Source: Phylloscopus collybita
Lineage: Eukaryota; Chordata; Aves; Passeriformes; Phylloscopidae
NCBI GenBank assembly: GCA_027886175.1
Contig: JAJNNQ010000009.1
Coordinates: forward strand, 19,007,501-19,071,500
DNA length: 64,000 nucleotides
Direction of reading: 5' to 3'
The notes under the pieces were generated by a model. It saw only the letters and a program-made list of their open reading frames with translations. It made no database searches and was not told the origin of the DNA. Below are positions 47,477 through 60,779 of this stretch, in pieces (the first letter of the stretch is position 1; every line of letters starts with the position of its first letter). Both the position numbers and the translations under genes were made by a program.

Positions 47477-49819
47477 GAAAAATCAATTTCCAGTGAGCCA
47501 TTATTTTATACTTTAAGAGAATATTTCTAGGTTTTAATATTCCATGGAGGTTATCAGTGGAAAACAAAGAATCTGTTACAAAGTTGTTTGTATTTCGTGG
47601 GTAACTTAATTAGACTTTCATTCCTGTAAGACTTGGGAAGGCTTTCTACATAAATAAAGTGTTGACTTTACCTCAATAAATGCAGTTTCATATATTACAT
47701 TCTACACTGAAATATATCCATAATTAGAATTCTAATGAGTGATTTAGTAAATTTATAGGATACATTACCACTTTATGGACATTTTAATTTACTATTTGAA
47801 TTAGTAGTCCGCATTAGTGACAACAGAAAAAAACATAAAAAAAAATCCACAAACAATTATAAACACTAAATGGGATTAAGTAAGCATTTTTGTTAGCCCC
47901 AAAGCTGTCCTGATATAGCTTTATTGTCTTAATCAACTTAGTTGACTCATTTTACTGCTCTTTTGAGGTGGATATTGTGGACACATGCTGTGGTACTAGT
48001 TCACTTCTGCCACATTAAAAATGATAATTCTCATGCGTGAAATAACTGCATGGACTAATGGCCAAGTCTCAGCATAATTTGAAGTGAAGCCCCAGCAGGT
48101 GGCAAACAATTAAACACATAACATAATATAACATAGTCACAAGTATTTTTTTCCTTTTCTTTTTTAAATAAAAAAGGAAGGGAGGGAAATAAGGAAAGCA
48201 AATACACCTTTCCTTGAAGAGTGCTAAACTCCATTAATAAAGTCAGAGGGATAAATGAGGAAGAAATTAAAAATATGTCACAGCAAGGTAACTACTAATA
48301 GAACTCTCCCAATTCTAATCCAGAATTCTAAATACAAAATAATTGTTTTCTTATGAAAGTGCAGACATGATTCTACTCATACTGAAACAATAACCCAAAA
48401 TTATAAACCTCAAAACTTATAAACCTCAAACATTTCTTCAGTAGCAGAATAAACCTTGATAAACACTTTGGCATTTCCTAAGACTCAGAAATCTTTTAAA
48501 GCCAATTTGAGAAACAAATATGTAATAATTATTATTTAAATGAGAAAATAAGCCCTAATTCCAAACCCTAAACCAGAACAACTTCTCCCTATAGAACTCT
48601 ATTTAATTTTTCCTTACTTTTACATTAGATCACTTATTCACGTGATTTCTAAAAATGTTACATATAAATGCTGAACTTGTGTCTCTCAGATAATGATGAG
48701 CAAGATTTTTCTTGAAAAATATGTTTTTGAAGAATTTGGAATGTCTTTAGGGGCTCATTTTTTGTGCATACATACAAATACAGTAACTTTATTGTAATTT
48801 CAAACATACACTTAATCACTTTACAAATATTCATAATCTGAGTTTCAGATAATTTAATACAGATTTCTGTTTCAGGAGTTCTTGTATTTTATTTCTGTTT
48901 TAGGTGCTTGGTGACTGTCTGCTTAAGGTTATATTTCAACATATGCTAAAACATAAATAGTTAAGTACTTCTATAGAATGAGCACTTAGGATGCCAGATA
49001 GGTCTTGGCAAAAAAATTAGGATGCCTCCTATATTCTGGAACAGACCACAAATAAAGTAGAAAGGATTGATGTAATATTAGCACTTAAAAAACTCTGTAG
49101 ATTTGTGTAGCTAATGAATTTTTAAGTTAGTTAATACTGAAAAGTAGATAATTTAGGTTATTTAGGTAATACTAAATTATTTTTAAAATCATTAAAATAA
49201 ATAAAAACTGGCTAACTGGCTCAAAATCAACAAAATACTCAAATTTTGAATTTATAACTACTGGAACATATATATTTAATAGTGAAATTATTTTAAAAGC
49301 AATACCTTCTGTTCTTGCTAAATATTATAACTTAAAGACAAGAATAATGTGAAGATATGAAATCAAGCAGTTCAATTAACATAGCATTTTTGTACTCTGT
49401 GAAAGCCTCTGAATGTACTTATTTTTATTTTGAAGACTATCAGAGAAATGTTGGTTTGCAGGAGTAAACAAAAGAAACCCAGGAGAAGACATTGCAGTTG
49501 CTGTATTTGCTTGTTTTTATCTAATGTTAAGGGGCAATTTGCAGCTGCAGCTATCATTTTAAAAGGCCTCTTTTGGAGAATGTCATGCTGGGAAAACAAC
49601 TAGAGAGACAAACTTCAAAAGAGCAGATGAGTACCCTCCCAAACACAAAGCACTTCTGATAAAGGGACTTTCTCCTTTTAGTCACAGTATGAGGGGAAAA
49701 CCTGAACAGAAATTTTGTGCAAGGTTTTTGTCTAAAGAAATGTGGAATCAGAACAACATAAGTGTGTTGTACTAGAACATGATTTCTTGGAACTAGTGTT
49801 TGTATTCTCTGGTTGTGCA

Positions 49820-49880
49820 GGGTTGGTTTGGGGGTTTTTTGGTTGTTGGTTTTGGGGGTTTTCTTGGGTGGGGTTTTTTT
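49820..49880 (-). repeat. G/T tract with G runs (possible G-quadruplex)
   Basis: The tract is all G and T apart from one C at 49863. It contains G runs of three, five, five, three and four, with one long loop. On the minus strand it is an A/C tract like the others, but C-richer. Frames across it on both strands (49554-49948) are artefacts. Confidence 0.85.
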
Positions 49881-51584
49881 TAAGTTTCTGCAATAACTCT
49901 GGTAAACAAACTTTAAGGCCCACAAGTGCCTTAAATGCTTACAAATAATTTTCTACTCTCTCTCCCCATCCCTTTTCTTTTATCTGTACTTTCTTTTATC
50001 TGTACTGTCTGCTCAGCTCTGCACAGATATCATACAATTACTTGTGAAGAAAAACCACATTGTCACATTTCATTTGAAAGTGTAGTTTTTTTCTTTAAGG
50101 TGCATAATTATATTAATTTCACTGACGATTGAGCTTAGTATTGCCATACCTCTACACTTACTCTCCTGTCCGCTTTTAATCTAGTGCCAATGCATGGAGA
50201 AAAATATATTTTAATCAATTCCTTTCTTCTTCTTACAAGAGGACATACCTTTTGGTAGTGATGCCTGCTTTTTTTTTCTTATTGCAAAGATCTCCCTATG
50301 AAGAGACACCCACAAAAGAATGTTACTCTCTGTATCATCATCAACTTCAGCTTATCGCCTGTAGTGACTCACTCTTTCAATTTTCTCAGAGCTTGAAGTA
50401 ATTTCCTCCATGAGGCCTGAATTTTGCTATTGGCAAGGAAAGAAAGAGGGATTAAAGACAGGGCAAAATTATATCTTCCATCTCTTTCGCAAAATCGTCA
50501 TCAGGGCAATATTTAATTTCTTTTACTTTGTGAGAAACTTTTGGATACGGAGAAAGTATAGTTGTGATGTACTTGTCGTATGCACTTGGAGCTATGCAGA
50601 GATGTCAGAATCCTCCAAAAGGAGTTTAATGAAGGGATTATGCAATATGATCTGAAAACTACACCTCTCCAAACTCATTAGCATGGATTTTCCTGAATTT
50701 TTTCCTTTTCAATTACTTTTATTAACACCTATGACAAAAAATCCACAGGAAAAAAAAAATCAAGCTACACTTTACAAGACATTTCCTGTTAACTCAGTGT
50801 TGTAGATGTTCAACAGCAGTACTCAGCAGCTTACATTTTCACATAAATGTAAGAATGAGAGCCTGAGGCAATCTGAATACAGGATTTTCAGACTTCAAAG
50901 GAGTAGTGAATGATTCTTGCCCTGCTTTTGCCATCTAGAATTGGCCTAAGCTTGGGGAGCAATTAAAATTAAATGCCACTGAACTGCAGAAAGTGAAGAT
51001 CGGCAGCTCTGGGCACGAGCAGACTTTTATGAAGTCTCCTGACTAATTCATATCTTGGTGTCTGTAAAGTGAGGAAGAGAGTCAGAGTGAGACCATTGCT
51101 ACAGAAAGAGAGCAAAGGGCAGCTGCATTAACCTTGAACATAATGATTCACATCTTTGTTTCAAATCAGGGGTTTTTTTCAGTTTCTGGTTGCCGCATTT
51201 TCAGGAGAGGCACCCTCTGTAAGAACAATTAGGTACCAAAGATCTGAGTGTCTCCTCTTTAGTTCTAGTCTATTCTTTTGTAAATAGCTCTTAGGGCACC
51301 TAAACATATAGACAAAGCAAAATGGACCAGATCTCTGGCTATGCTGAAAGGTGAACCCATTACTTTAAAGAATGGGATATTATCTTTTTAACAGGGATTT
51401 TATTTCCTTTTATTTCATAAGTGCCAGAAGTAGTTTTAGATGGGTATCATTGAAAATCACAATAATATTTAAGAATATCTGCAGGACTGCTGAATTAAGT
51501 TAAATATGTATATTAAAACTTGTATCCTAACATGGTTTTGAATTTTGAAATTAAGGGATATATAGATAGGTCACAAATTTGTGG

Positions 51585-51677
51585 AAAAAACCAAAAACAA
51601 CAACAACAAAAAAACCACAAATAAAACAAAACAAAAACAACGACGACAAAAAACAACAACAAAAAAACCCCAACCAA
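51585..51677 (+). repeat. 93-nt A/C tract, about 97 percent pure
   Basis: It is A and C apart from one T and two G, and ends 21 bases before the target duplication of the solo LTR at 51704. The units are CAACAA, CAAAA and ACCACA. Frames on both strands are artefacts. Confidence 0.93.
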
Positions 51678-51698
51678 TTTATTTTCATGAAATTGTTT

Positions 51699-52467
51699 CA
51701 TGCTGTCTTGTTTTGGAAAGACAGGTATCTGACAGGGAAAAGCTGGAATTTCCCTTAGAATGGAGAATGTAAACCCCTCATCCCCACTGAATTATAATTT
51801 TGCAATTAAGGGCTCTTAGGCAAAGATTTGGGAATAGGAATAACAGTTCTTTACTAGGAATACTAACAATACAAATGTAGAAGAAAAACAAAACCACTCA
51901 ACCAAACCAGCAAACAAACAACAATTTTGGAGAACCCTGACAGAGTCAGAGCTACAACCTGACACCCTGTTGCTCAGGGTGTTGGAAGCAGTCCAAAAGT
52001 GAGTCCTCCTGGAGTGGCAGATGTGGTTCTGGTGGAGTAGAGATGATCCCGTAGAACAAGGGTTCAGTGGTGGTGAGAAGGGTCCAGTCTCCCTCCAGGT
52101 ATCGGGTGAAGCCAGATACCTGGTGTTCCTGTGTCTCAGTTTTATCCAGGTAGGAATGGTTGGCTCCCCCCACTGGGTGGAGCATCTCACAATAGGATGA
52201 TGGAATGTGGGTGTTCTACTTTGGTGATGTGTGCTTTTAGGGGTGTCTTAATGGTCCATTAGCAGAAAATATTCCCCTGGAGGGAGGATGGGTGGTGAAA
52301 GAGATAAGAAACAATGGTCCACCTGGTTTTAACAGTTGGCCCATTATCAAAAGACACCCGCATCCCTCCTCCCAGAGTTACAAAAGATAAAGAAGAACAT
52401 CTCCCCAACTGCTTTCAGCAAATGAAGTAGAATACACATTTTTGGTTCCATAACCCAAGACACATGC
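51699..52467 (-). mobile_element. Solo LTR, antisense, with 5-bp target duplication (passerine-type family)
   Basis: The LTR is 51704-52462 (759 bp). Its ends are a perfect 7-bp inverted pair, TGTCTTG at 51704 and CAAGACA at 52456-52462. CATGC lies directly outside both (51699-51703 and 52463-52467). Orientation is antisense: the minus strand carries a TATA-like GGATAAAAC near 52145 and AGTAAAGAAC near 51850, a decayed AATAAA. It then has TGTTATTCCTATTCCC, TTTGCCTAAGAGCCCTTAA and a GGGGTTTACATTCTCC segment before the end. That U5 order matches an LTR family I recall from songbird genomes. No internal region is present. The 124- and 77-codon minus frames inside it are not retroviral proteins that I recognise. 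Confidence 0.9.
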
Positions 52468-53463
52468 ATCTTTTGTCCAGCAACAAATACCAGAACATCA
52501 CTTTCAATAAAAGCTCAGAACACATTACAAAAAAAGTAAATCAGCAGTCTGATAGACACAGGTGAACTCAGTGCATTTAATTTAATTTCACTGTCTTTGA
52601 AAGAAAGTACATTCTGATACTTCATATGCTATTGACACTTTATATAGTTTATAATAGCCTGTCTAGTGTTCCAAATCATATTTTGGAATGGTTGAGGCAG
52701 ACATTATTTTGTGAAAGAAAGCAGAAAACAGGAGAAACATGAAAAATTTTAGGAAGACTTGGCTGTATAAGAAAGAGAAGTTTTCAAGTATATTCCTTTT
52801 AAAGTCTCAAAAAATACATAATCTGCAAGGATTAGAGTTTTCCAGCCACTTGTTTTTTTATGGGGCCAGAAAAATACAACATTTTATCTGTTATGTTGAT
52901 GACAGAGCTCCAAAAGACATGGCTCCATTGTAGAAATGGAAACTGCATAATAACCTGTGTTTCCCATCTACCTCAACTCTTCATAATTGCTCAATTAACA
53001 CATATCACCCCTACATAGCTGGTGTTTAATAATTACTAAAAGTCCCATTTTCCTATTCAATCCATGCTAAATGTTCTCACAGAACTTAGCATTATTCTGA
53101 GTACAGACCTCTGATGCTGAATAATGTATTTGTAAAAATCATTGGGATTTTACCTTTACATTTTCCTCAAATATTTGCAATGTGATACAGGCATGTATAG
53201 ATTGCCCTTTTCTTCTCAAAAGGTGCTCTGCAATTCAGATCTGTTTTGCTTTATTGTTGGTTTTCCCCTCTCTTTCCTGAACACACAGACCAGTACTTGT
53301 CACTGAGTAGCTCTGTAATACAGTATTTCCATTGCTAGTAACACATCATTAGCTTTGTACTGAGCTGACAAGGCCTCAGGATAAAGGCTAAAGCTTGTTC
53401 TGTCTGATATTTTTTGGCCTGTCCATACATTTACTTTACTTAGTATAGTCGTAGCAGCAACTT
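52468..53463. other. Unique AT-rich non-coding DNA
   Basis: Nothing recognisable was found. A 64-codon plus frame at 52739-52933 has no domain. Confidence 0.6.
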
Positions 53464-53595
53464 TTCACAGAATGGTTTGAGTTGGAAAGGACCTTGAAGG
53501 TTATCTGGTTCCACCTCCCCTGCCATAGACAGAGACACCTTCTGCCGGAACAATTTGCTCAGAGCTCCAGTGATGGGCTTGTTCCTGGTGGGAAT
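53464..53595 (-). mobile_element. CR1 LINE 3' terminus, antisense
   Basis: The block starting CACAGAATGGTTTGAGTTGG at 53467 and continuing through GACCTTGAAGGTTATCTGG, CCCCTGCCATAG and GACACCTTCTG is the antisense CR1 3' end, well conserved for about 130 bases. It then fades after TTTGCTCAGAGCTCC, so this is a short, 5'-truncated insertion. No open frame is expected. Confidence 0.93.
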
Positions 53596-56500
53596 GAGCA
53601 GTGACAGAACAGGACAGGCCCTGAAACTAAAGAGGAGTAATTTCTTCTTTGATTATTTGCACGAAAAATTAACAGAATCCTGTAGGAATGGTGTTATTCT
53701 TTGCTAGGAACAATGTGATTACCTAAGACCCCACCCAAAACTCAACAGTGCCCAGAGCATGGTCTGCTTCAGCAGTTCTCCACGAAAGAGCTTTCAAGAG
53801 AATCACCTTCTGAGAAACAGAGAAACAGCCTGCCTTTCCTCCTTGACCCACGGAGGACATCTAGGTCTAATTCAGTCCTTCAAGTGAGACTAACACAAAG
53901 TGAGGTGACATTCAGGAAGTGCTCTCCTAGACAGTAACATGGCAAATAAACTTCACAGAATCACAGAATTTTCTAATCAAGGAGGCCTCCACAGTGATTT
54001 CTTTTTCACTCTTTTTTACTCTTGTTTACCTTTTATGGCTTTACATCTCTTACACAATGCCAGAAAAAACAGATCTGATATGACAACAGAGGCCCTGAGA
54101 ATTGGTGATGCAAGATGCATTTTGGAGGACTGCAGTCCTGGGATGATAAGGGATAGAGAATGGGTCTGGCATTGAAAACTCCACAGGCATAAACAACCCT
54201 TAAAAGATAGGTTAAAGAAAGATCGCTTTTAGAGGAAACAGAAAGCAAGAAAAATGCTGTCTACACATTGTTAAAGTCACCATGTAAAACATATTTGTAG
54301 ATAAATTGGTGTTGCATAACAAAATGTCAGAACAAAAAGTATAAAATCATCTTATCAGACATAGAAATTATACCCGCTGGACCATAAAGTGAGTAATAAG
54401 CCATCAATATGTACATCATACTCGTCACAACCTCAGATCTTCAGGTGCTAAATAACCATCATAACATCAGAATGAAGCCACAAACTTTAGGATCCAGAAA
54501 ACCAGGAGAAACATGAGCATAAGAGTAGAAAAGAAGTCCTTGTGTAATATTTTTAACTACTACACTGGTAATTTCAGTAATACTGAAACTTGTTTTGGCA
54601 TGCACATATTCCTTCTTTTCCTGTAATAATTACATGTGCATTATTAGGGATTTTTGGAGTAGACGGGTAAGACTTAATTATAATAAGTTTTGATTTATGT
54701 ATCAGGTTTTATCTTTGCTTAAAAGATTTTTAGCATAGTGTACTGCATATTCCTGCTTTCAAAAGTATAGTTGAAGACTATATTTCTTGTTATCCAAGAC
54801 AGTGCTATCCCTCAAGAGAGGCTGGAGAAGGTTATATTGCTGCTGTTGATATCTACCCTTAAGCATTCTTTCTGGAGACAGAAATTTACTTAATTCTGTT
54901 TGCTTGTCAGTTATGTCAAATTTTTCTGTGATTTTTTTCAAAATTTTCTGTTGAATATATTGCTTATAGAAACATTTTCATATATTGTAGTTTCTGCTTG
55001 ACAATAATATTGGGAAGACACCCATGTTCATATGATGGTAATGAGCATCTTAATTTTTTAGGATTTTGTTGAATATTTGTTATGTTTTGGGTTTGGTTTT
55101 TTTTTTTTTTTTTCCTTTGGATGAGAACACAGAGAGATTCTGTATCCATGTTCAAAGGCAATTATTCAGTTTTCTTCAGAGGTGTTTGCATTAGAAAAGT
55201 CTGCTGCTGTCACTATTTGGGCAAAGCTATGTCACAGAGACCCTCAAGGGAATGTTGTAAGTGCCATCAGAGGGACTATTGATGCATCTTTATTTTCTCG
55301 CCCAATTGCACAATCCTCACTAAAAATCATTAATTTTCTGATGCATCTGCATTTAGTATTCAAGTTTTTCTTTCGTGTCTATGTCATCCATAGATATGTC
55401 TGAATTCTTTGTCTTTTTCTTAGAGCACATAGCTCGAGATTGTAGTATAGACCTTGTGTTCCACATACTTGTTCACAGTAGTTTTGTTTCCAAAAGCCTG
55501 CAGTTTCTCACCACACCCAAAGGCCCTCCTTTCTTCACTTGTGTAACATAACCAAGGCATTTGAACACAGGAGTGAAAACTGGACTACCAAAATGGATGC
55601 ATGTATCAGATATAGAAATGCTATGCCATAAAAAAACACTTTGTACTGGAAACCACCTTGCCAAACCACCTTGCCACTTTTGACTCTCATTCCAAAAAAA
55701 AGCTTTTCTTACTGTAACAATATGCCAGTTGTTTACAAAAGGAGCTAACAGTTATTAATAAAGCCAAATCTCTTCAAATTTGCAATTTACCTTGTGCTGC
55801 TGGTTTACACAAGATCTGAAGGAATGATTCTTCTTGGATTTACAGTTTATTGCATCACGTAATTCAAAATCTGTCACAACTTTTACAGTTCAAATGTGAT
55901 TTTTTAAAAAAAAATTCTTAAATTGCTTAGAATTACAGATTGAAATAGAATTTTCAGGAAGAGTTGGGGACAAAATAACATGATCTGGAATTTAGAGGAG
56001 ACGTTATAAATTATTATGTGTTGCTATCACTTATTAATTCATCAATGATGGAAAAACAGAAATAAAAAAATTATGCTGAGCTCTTAAATTAGCTCTACAT
56101 TTTAGAGGAGTTTATTGTGGCTGCAATATTATATTACATATTTGTGAATATTATTAAACTAGCAAAAATATATCTAACATAATTTTAAATACTTGGTTTA
56201 AAATAGGGTAAAAGGCATCCTAAGAAAGTGTATTTCTCTGTGTCTGTATAAAATAACAAATTACAACAATTGATAAATTAGCTAAAACTAAGCAAGAGTT
56301 ATTTGGCCTAATTCCTTTTAAATTGTCACACAATTACAGGCTTTCAAAGGACTATTTTCTAAATAAAAATAGAGACAAAGTTCACAGATGTAAGAAAATT
56401 TGAGTTTATGAGAAACAAACACACAGTTAAGAGAAATGCTGAACCATTATTCACAAAAATAGATGTCTTTATAGTGCAAAACATCGGTCAAGGATATATA

Positions 56501-59376
56501 CAAAATTGTCAGTGGACCATTTTCAGCTGTAGAAAAATTATTTGTGGATGAAAGCTACGGAAGGAATATGGAAAATGGCTGCATCTCTGCATAGTCTTTA
56601 ATAGCTTCCAAAATGGTCTTAAGTGACAGAAAATTTAACTGTGGAGGACTGGGGCTTTCCAGAAGGTGTTTCTTAAAGTGGAAGACAAATTGTAGTGCAT
56701 TAAAGTGCAATGGTAATTTAAAACCTGATGTCATTAGATTTTGGGTGAAGAGCAAAATGTTGCTTGAGTGCAAGTTTCAAAATGCTGTAGCTATATACTT
56801 TGAAATTTTGCCCAGTTGTTTCAAGGGACTAAGAGCTATCACCCTATTTGCTATTTTCTATTTTGTCTCTTGTGTATGCTTAATGCTTTATCAGCATAAT
56901 AATTTTTCTTTAATTTTTTATTTTGGGGGGGTTTTTGCCTTGTATGTATTTAGCATGTTACGAGAAGAGTAATTTTTGTTTAATGGAATCAGATGAGTAT
57001 AGAGATACTCTTAACACAAACTGAATTTGCTACACATTAAATTACCTTTATTATACATCAGGTAAATATGATTGATCAATAGAAAGGAAAAAACTAACCA
57101 AGATTAAAATGTCTGTCTTTCTTTGTCTACCTTAGAGCTTTACAGATGTCATTTACTGATTGAGCACATTTTAATAAAAACACTAACCCCAATAAGCTAG
57201 TGTGGAATTTCCAGTTATTTTGCTTTGTGGTGAGAATACTGTTTAGCAATTCTATAAATAATGCTAGTAAAGATGACATTAATTATTTCCTTGAGAAAAA
57301 GGGATTGATATATAATCTATGATCTACAGAAATCTTCTCAAACTCAAAATTAGTGATCTTTGGAGATTGTTTCAAAATCAGGTAAACTTTACTGATACTG
57401 ATTTAAACACCACCCCCCAAAATGTATTCTCCATCTGACCTTCACATAATCATTTCAACCTACAAAGGAACTCAATTGCTATAATGGCTCATAAACAACT
57501 GCATTACCATTAGCAGAGCTTGTTATACGTAGCCCAGTTTCTACATTAACTGGGATTTTTGTATTGATAAAAAAACAATTGAAAGTAAAATGTTTTTAAA
57601 ATGAAAGAAGGTGCAATACAGCCTGCAGACAAGTTGGATGGAGTACATTACATATAATCCCTCTTCTATATTTTCCACTCAATATGACTTTTCTTTGGAA
57701 GCATAAGGTCTTCCAGGAGAGGTGTGAAGCAAATACTACACCTCTGGTAGAAGTCCAAAGGTATACCATCATATACATTTGTGCAAATAAATGGGAAAAA
57801 AGTTTTTGCCAAGTTCAGGTTTTGAAAATATACCTGTATATTTAAAAAAACCCTCCAAATTGATACTTAAAGTTTGTCACAAGTTTGTCGCTTGTAACTT
57901 ATGCAGGAATATATAACTGCATCTGTATGTTACATATTCAATGAATGAAAACAAATATACTGGGAAGTTGGAAAGTATACTCAGTCAAAAATTCAGTCTC
58001 TTAATTTAATTGTAAAAATAGGTTGATTCTCTCCCTGCTCATTAAAATCAGAATTTTATAGGAACTAATATAAGCTAGGTAATTCCTACTGCATTTTTGA
58101 GAAAAGCCTGTTCACATCTCAAAATTATTAGATTTTCAAAAGCCTGAGAAAAATTGTCAGGAATTTTCTCTGGATTAAATAATTTCTTTCCAGAAATCAA
58201 CATTTTGAAGAGGAAAATTTTAATTTTTATGCATTTGGTTTATTCCATTTTTCAGTTTGTATAGAATATATATGGGTGGGGTGTTATGCAAAATTTTGAT
58301 TAATTCCTTGAGGAAGACTACAATATAACAAAACAAACAAACAAACACAGCTGAGAATTAAAATGAGCAAAAAAAGAGAAGATTTTGTGAAATATTAATT
58401 GTCTTTTAAACACTGACAGGTATACCACAGTAAAGTTCTCATATAAAATAGCGAAAATTCTCAAACTAGACAGAACACCAGAAAATATAATAAACAATGT
58501 AATACTTTACCCTAATATTGACTTCAAACTTGTTAAAGGAAATTATCTCTTACATATGCTAATGATCTAGGCTGATATCAGTCTTTATAAAAAGAACAGT
58601 CTTGTGGAAAGTATTTTATTAAAAAATCATAATGAAATATTGAATGCTTCAAAAATGCAATATTTCATACAATATTTGTCCCTGTGAAGACTGCATTAGA
58701 ATGTCAAAGAAGATACAGTGGAATATGTTTATATAAATGATTTCTCTTTGACTAATAAATCCTGAAAGCAGGATTTCAGGTGTGATCCTATTAATATCCC
58801 TTAGGAGAAACTTGAATATTTGATAGAAATTGAAAATATCAGGAAAAAAAAATTGTGTCTATACGAATAGCAGAAGCTATTTAATAAATATCTAATAGTT
58901 CTGTGCAAAAATGTTTCACAGTGCCTTAAGTGTCATTGGATTTTTATATTACTGAAAGTCCTTCATTTACACCTCAGTAGCCTGCCTCACTTGGAGCATT
59001 ACTGCTGTGGCGCTTTATTTTCCACATCCACTGTGGGAGCATTTTTTCCTTGTTCTCATGGCCTTGGACCTGCAAACCATTACTTTTATTATTGGGCTCT
59101 CCTGGGAAGTGACTGTCTTTGGCATCAGATAACCCCTCCTTTCCCCACTGTTTCTAGCACAGAAAAATTTGATTTACATTAGGGGACTTAATAAACTGTA
59201 TGCACACTCCTTAGTCAGCTGCTGGCATGTGAGCAGCTGCTCCTAAGGAGAGTGTTCTCCAGCCATTGATAACAATGCCACAAGTAGATATATATAGGTA
59301 TATACAAGGAGATTGAGCAGGTAGTCAGGCATTTCTGTAGAAAATGGTGTACTTTTTCCTTACATTGGAATGAGAC
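53596..59376. other. Unique AT-rich non-coding DNA
   Basis: No gene was found. A possible tiny CR1 terminus (CACAGAATCACAGAATTTTC) sits at about 53955-53974. A T-rich G/T run is at 55084-55113. A 119-codon plus frame at 56613-56972 has no recognisable domain and AT-driven composition. A short CAAA run is at about 58328-58347. Confidence 0.6.
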
Positions 59377-59446
59377 TTTTGCTCCATAAAACTTAAAACT
59401 GAAGAGTTTTTAGTCTTTATCCACAATTATTGCAAATGTTTCTTAC
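59377..59446 (+). repeat. Left arm of perfect 70-bp inverted repeat
   Basis: These 70 bases are the exact reverse complement of 60361-60430. The arm starts TTTTGCTCCATAAAACTT and ends GCAAATGTTTCTTAC. Outside the arms the match stops at once on both sides. No target duplication is visible beside the outer ends. Confidence 0.97.
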
Positions 59447-60360
59447 TAGCCAAAGCCTAGCTGTTTCTAAATATCTCTCACTATGTGAATTCCACTTTTA
59501 CTCTGACTGATAGTGAAACATTAGTTTGTCTATGTCTGTGTGCATATTGTGTGGGCTGTAACTGCTACAAGTTTTAATATAGTTTTAATAGAATACTCAT
59601 AGAAGGACTGTGCTTTAACAATCAAGTCAGTTTATGTCTGCAAGTCTCGTGTTTTATGGAAATGGATAATATACCTAAGGCACAATCTTGTAATCCATTA
59701 TCTACAGAACCTGAAGAAATTTATAGTTAGAGTATCATTCAACTGTGCAAAATGGTTCCAAGCCCTGAAAGCATGTCACACTGAAAGAAATCAAGCAGTG
59801 AGTTTTGTTGGCACGAACATTTCATGTTAAATACTAGGCTGTCTGGAAAACAAGTCTTGTATATTCGGTACTACTGTGGGCACATAGATATGTGACTATT
59901 AAGATTATGGAGCCAGGAGGCACTGGTGTAATGTGAATGAATAGAGGTCAGCTTTAATGTATAAAAATACAGATGAATAAAAAAATACACATGTAACTCA
60001 AGATTCAGTTATGAGGAGAGCATACAGGAAATAAACCCCCCAAAATACAGCCAAGAGACATAGCCATGAGATCAGGTTAAATTTCCAACTATTTTCTTTC
60101 ATTTAAGAATATTGTCACTAGAGGCTTTCCAGTTCTGTCACTTCCATTTCTCATTAAAATGATTGGCACTGAAACCTTTGACTAGAATTTTAAAACTATA
60201 ATTTGCAAATGACGCCTGCAAACTGTACTGTTTTAATATTCTAGATATACTCTTGTTAGGTTTAATGGTCTTTCTTATTCACCTGTATATTTAGTTTTTC
60301 AGTTAAAAAAGCCATCTGAGAAATTATCATTTTCCTGCATCTCAGAACCAAATACCAAAT
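59447..60360. other. 914-bp spacer between inverted arms
   Basis: This is AT-rich sequence without a gene. No transposase-like frame is present: the longest minus frame (60299-60556) runs into the right arm and shows no domain. Nothing marks it as a mobile-element interior. Confidence 0.7.
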
Positions 60361-60430
60361 GTAAGAAACATTTGCAATAATTGTGGATAAAGACTAAAAA
60401 CTCTTCAGTTTTAAGTTTTATGGAGCAAAA
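60361..60430 (-). repeat. Right arm of perfect 70-bp inverted repeat
   Basis: This is the exact reverse complement of 59377-59446, starting GTAAGAAACATTTGC and ending TTTTATGGAGCAAAA. It is flanked by AAATACCAAAT on the left and AAGAAAAAAC on the right. Confidence 0.97.
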
Positions 60431-60779
60431 AAGAAAAAACTTATTTGTATGCTTTATTTTAAACAGACACTTCACATCCTTTATCTTCTTCCATATAATG
60501 TTTACACAAATTTTTATTATTGATGAGGTGCAGCAATTTAGAGGGAAAAGGATCATTGATTGTCAACATTAGACAGAAAATTTTTGTACCGTTGATTGAT
60601 TGCACTTTGTGTGTGCTCGAGCTGCTATGCCAATTCCATGGAATCTTTTTTTTATATTCTATAGGTTTCCAGCACTAAAAAAAAAAAAAGGAAATTAATT
60701 ATGTACTCTTGGCTTCTATTATAGAATATACAATTTCAGTTTGAATTAATGTAGAATTGTCTTTATGAATTTTAGCACT
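60431..60779. other. Unique AT-rich non-coding DNA
   Basis: Nothing recognisable was found apart from a 13-base A run near 60678. Confidence 0.6.

Larger units (their letters stand above)
46782..51584. other. Unique AT-rich non-coding DNA
   Basis: No gene or known mobile element was found. Small tandem duplications are present: 48401-48431 (TTATAAACCTCAAAAC-type, two units) and 49975-50006 (16-base TTCTTTTATCTGTACT, two perfect units). Homopolymer and G/T tracts at 47429 and 49820 are listed separately. Open frames below 125 codons have no domain. Confidence 0.6.

Noticed and set aside
51816..52190. Minus-strand open frame of 124 codons
   Set aside because: It falls wholly inside a solo LTR with clear ends and target duplication. 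LTRs of this type do not normally encode protein, and no motif is visible.
53955..53990. Separate CR1 terminus
   Set aside because: Only the CACAGAATCACAGAAT word resembles the CR1 end. The next 30 bases do not follow the element, so it is mentioned only as a possibility.
56613..56972. 119-codon plus-strand frame as a host exon
   Set aside because: There is no recognisable domain, the composition is AT-driven, and an overlapping frame exists on the other strand. It is most likely a chance frame.
59377..60430. DNA transposon with 70-bp terminal inverted repeats
   Set aside because: Not accepted as the primary call because no target duplication flanks the arms and the spacer has no transposase-like frame. 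It is kept as an alternative in the findings.
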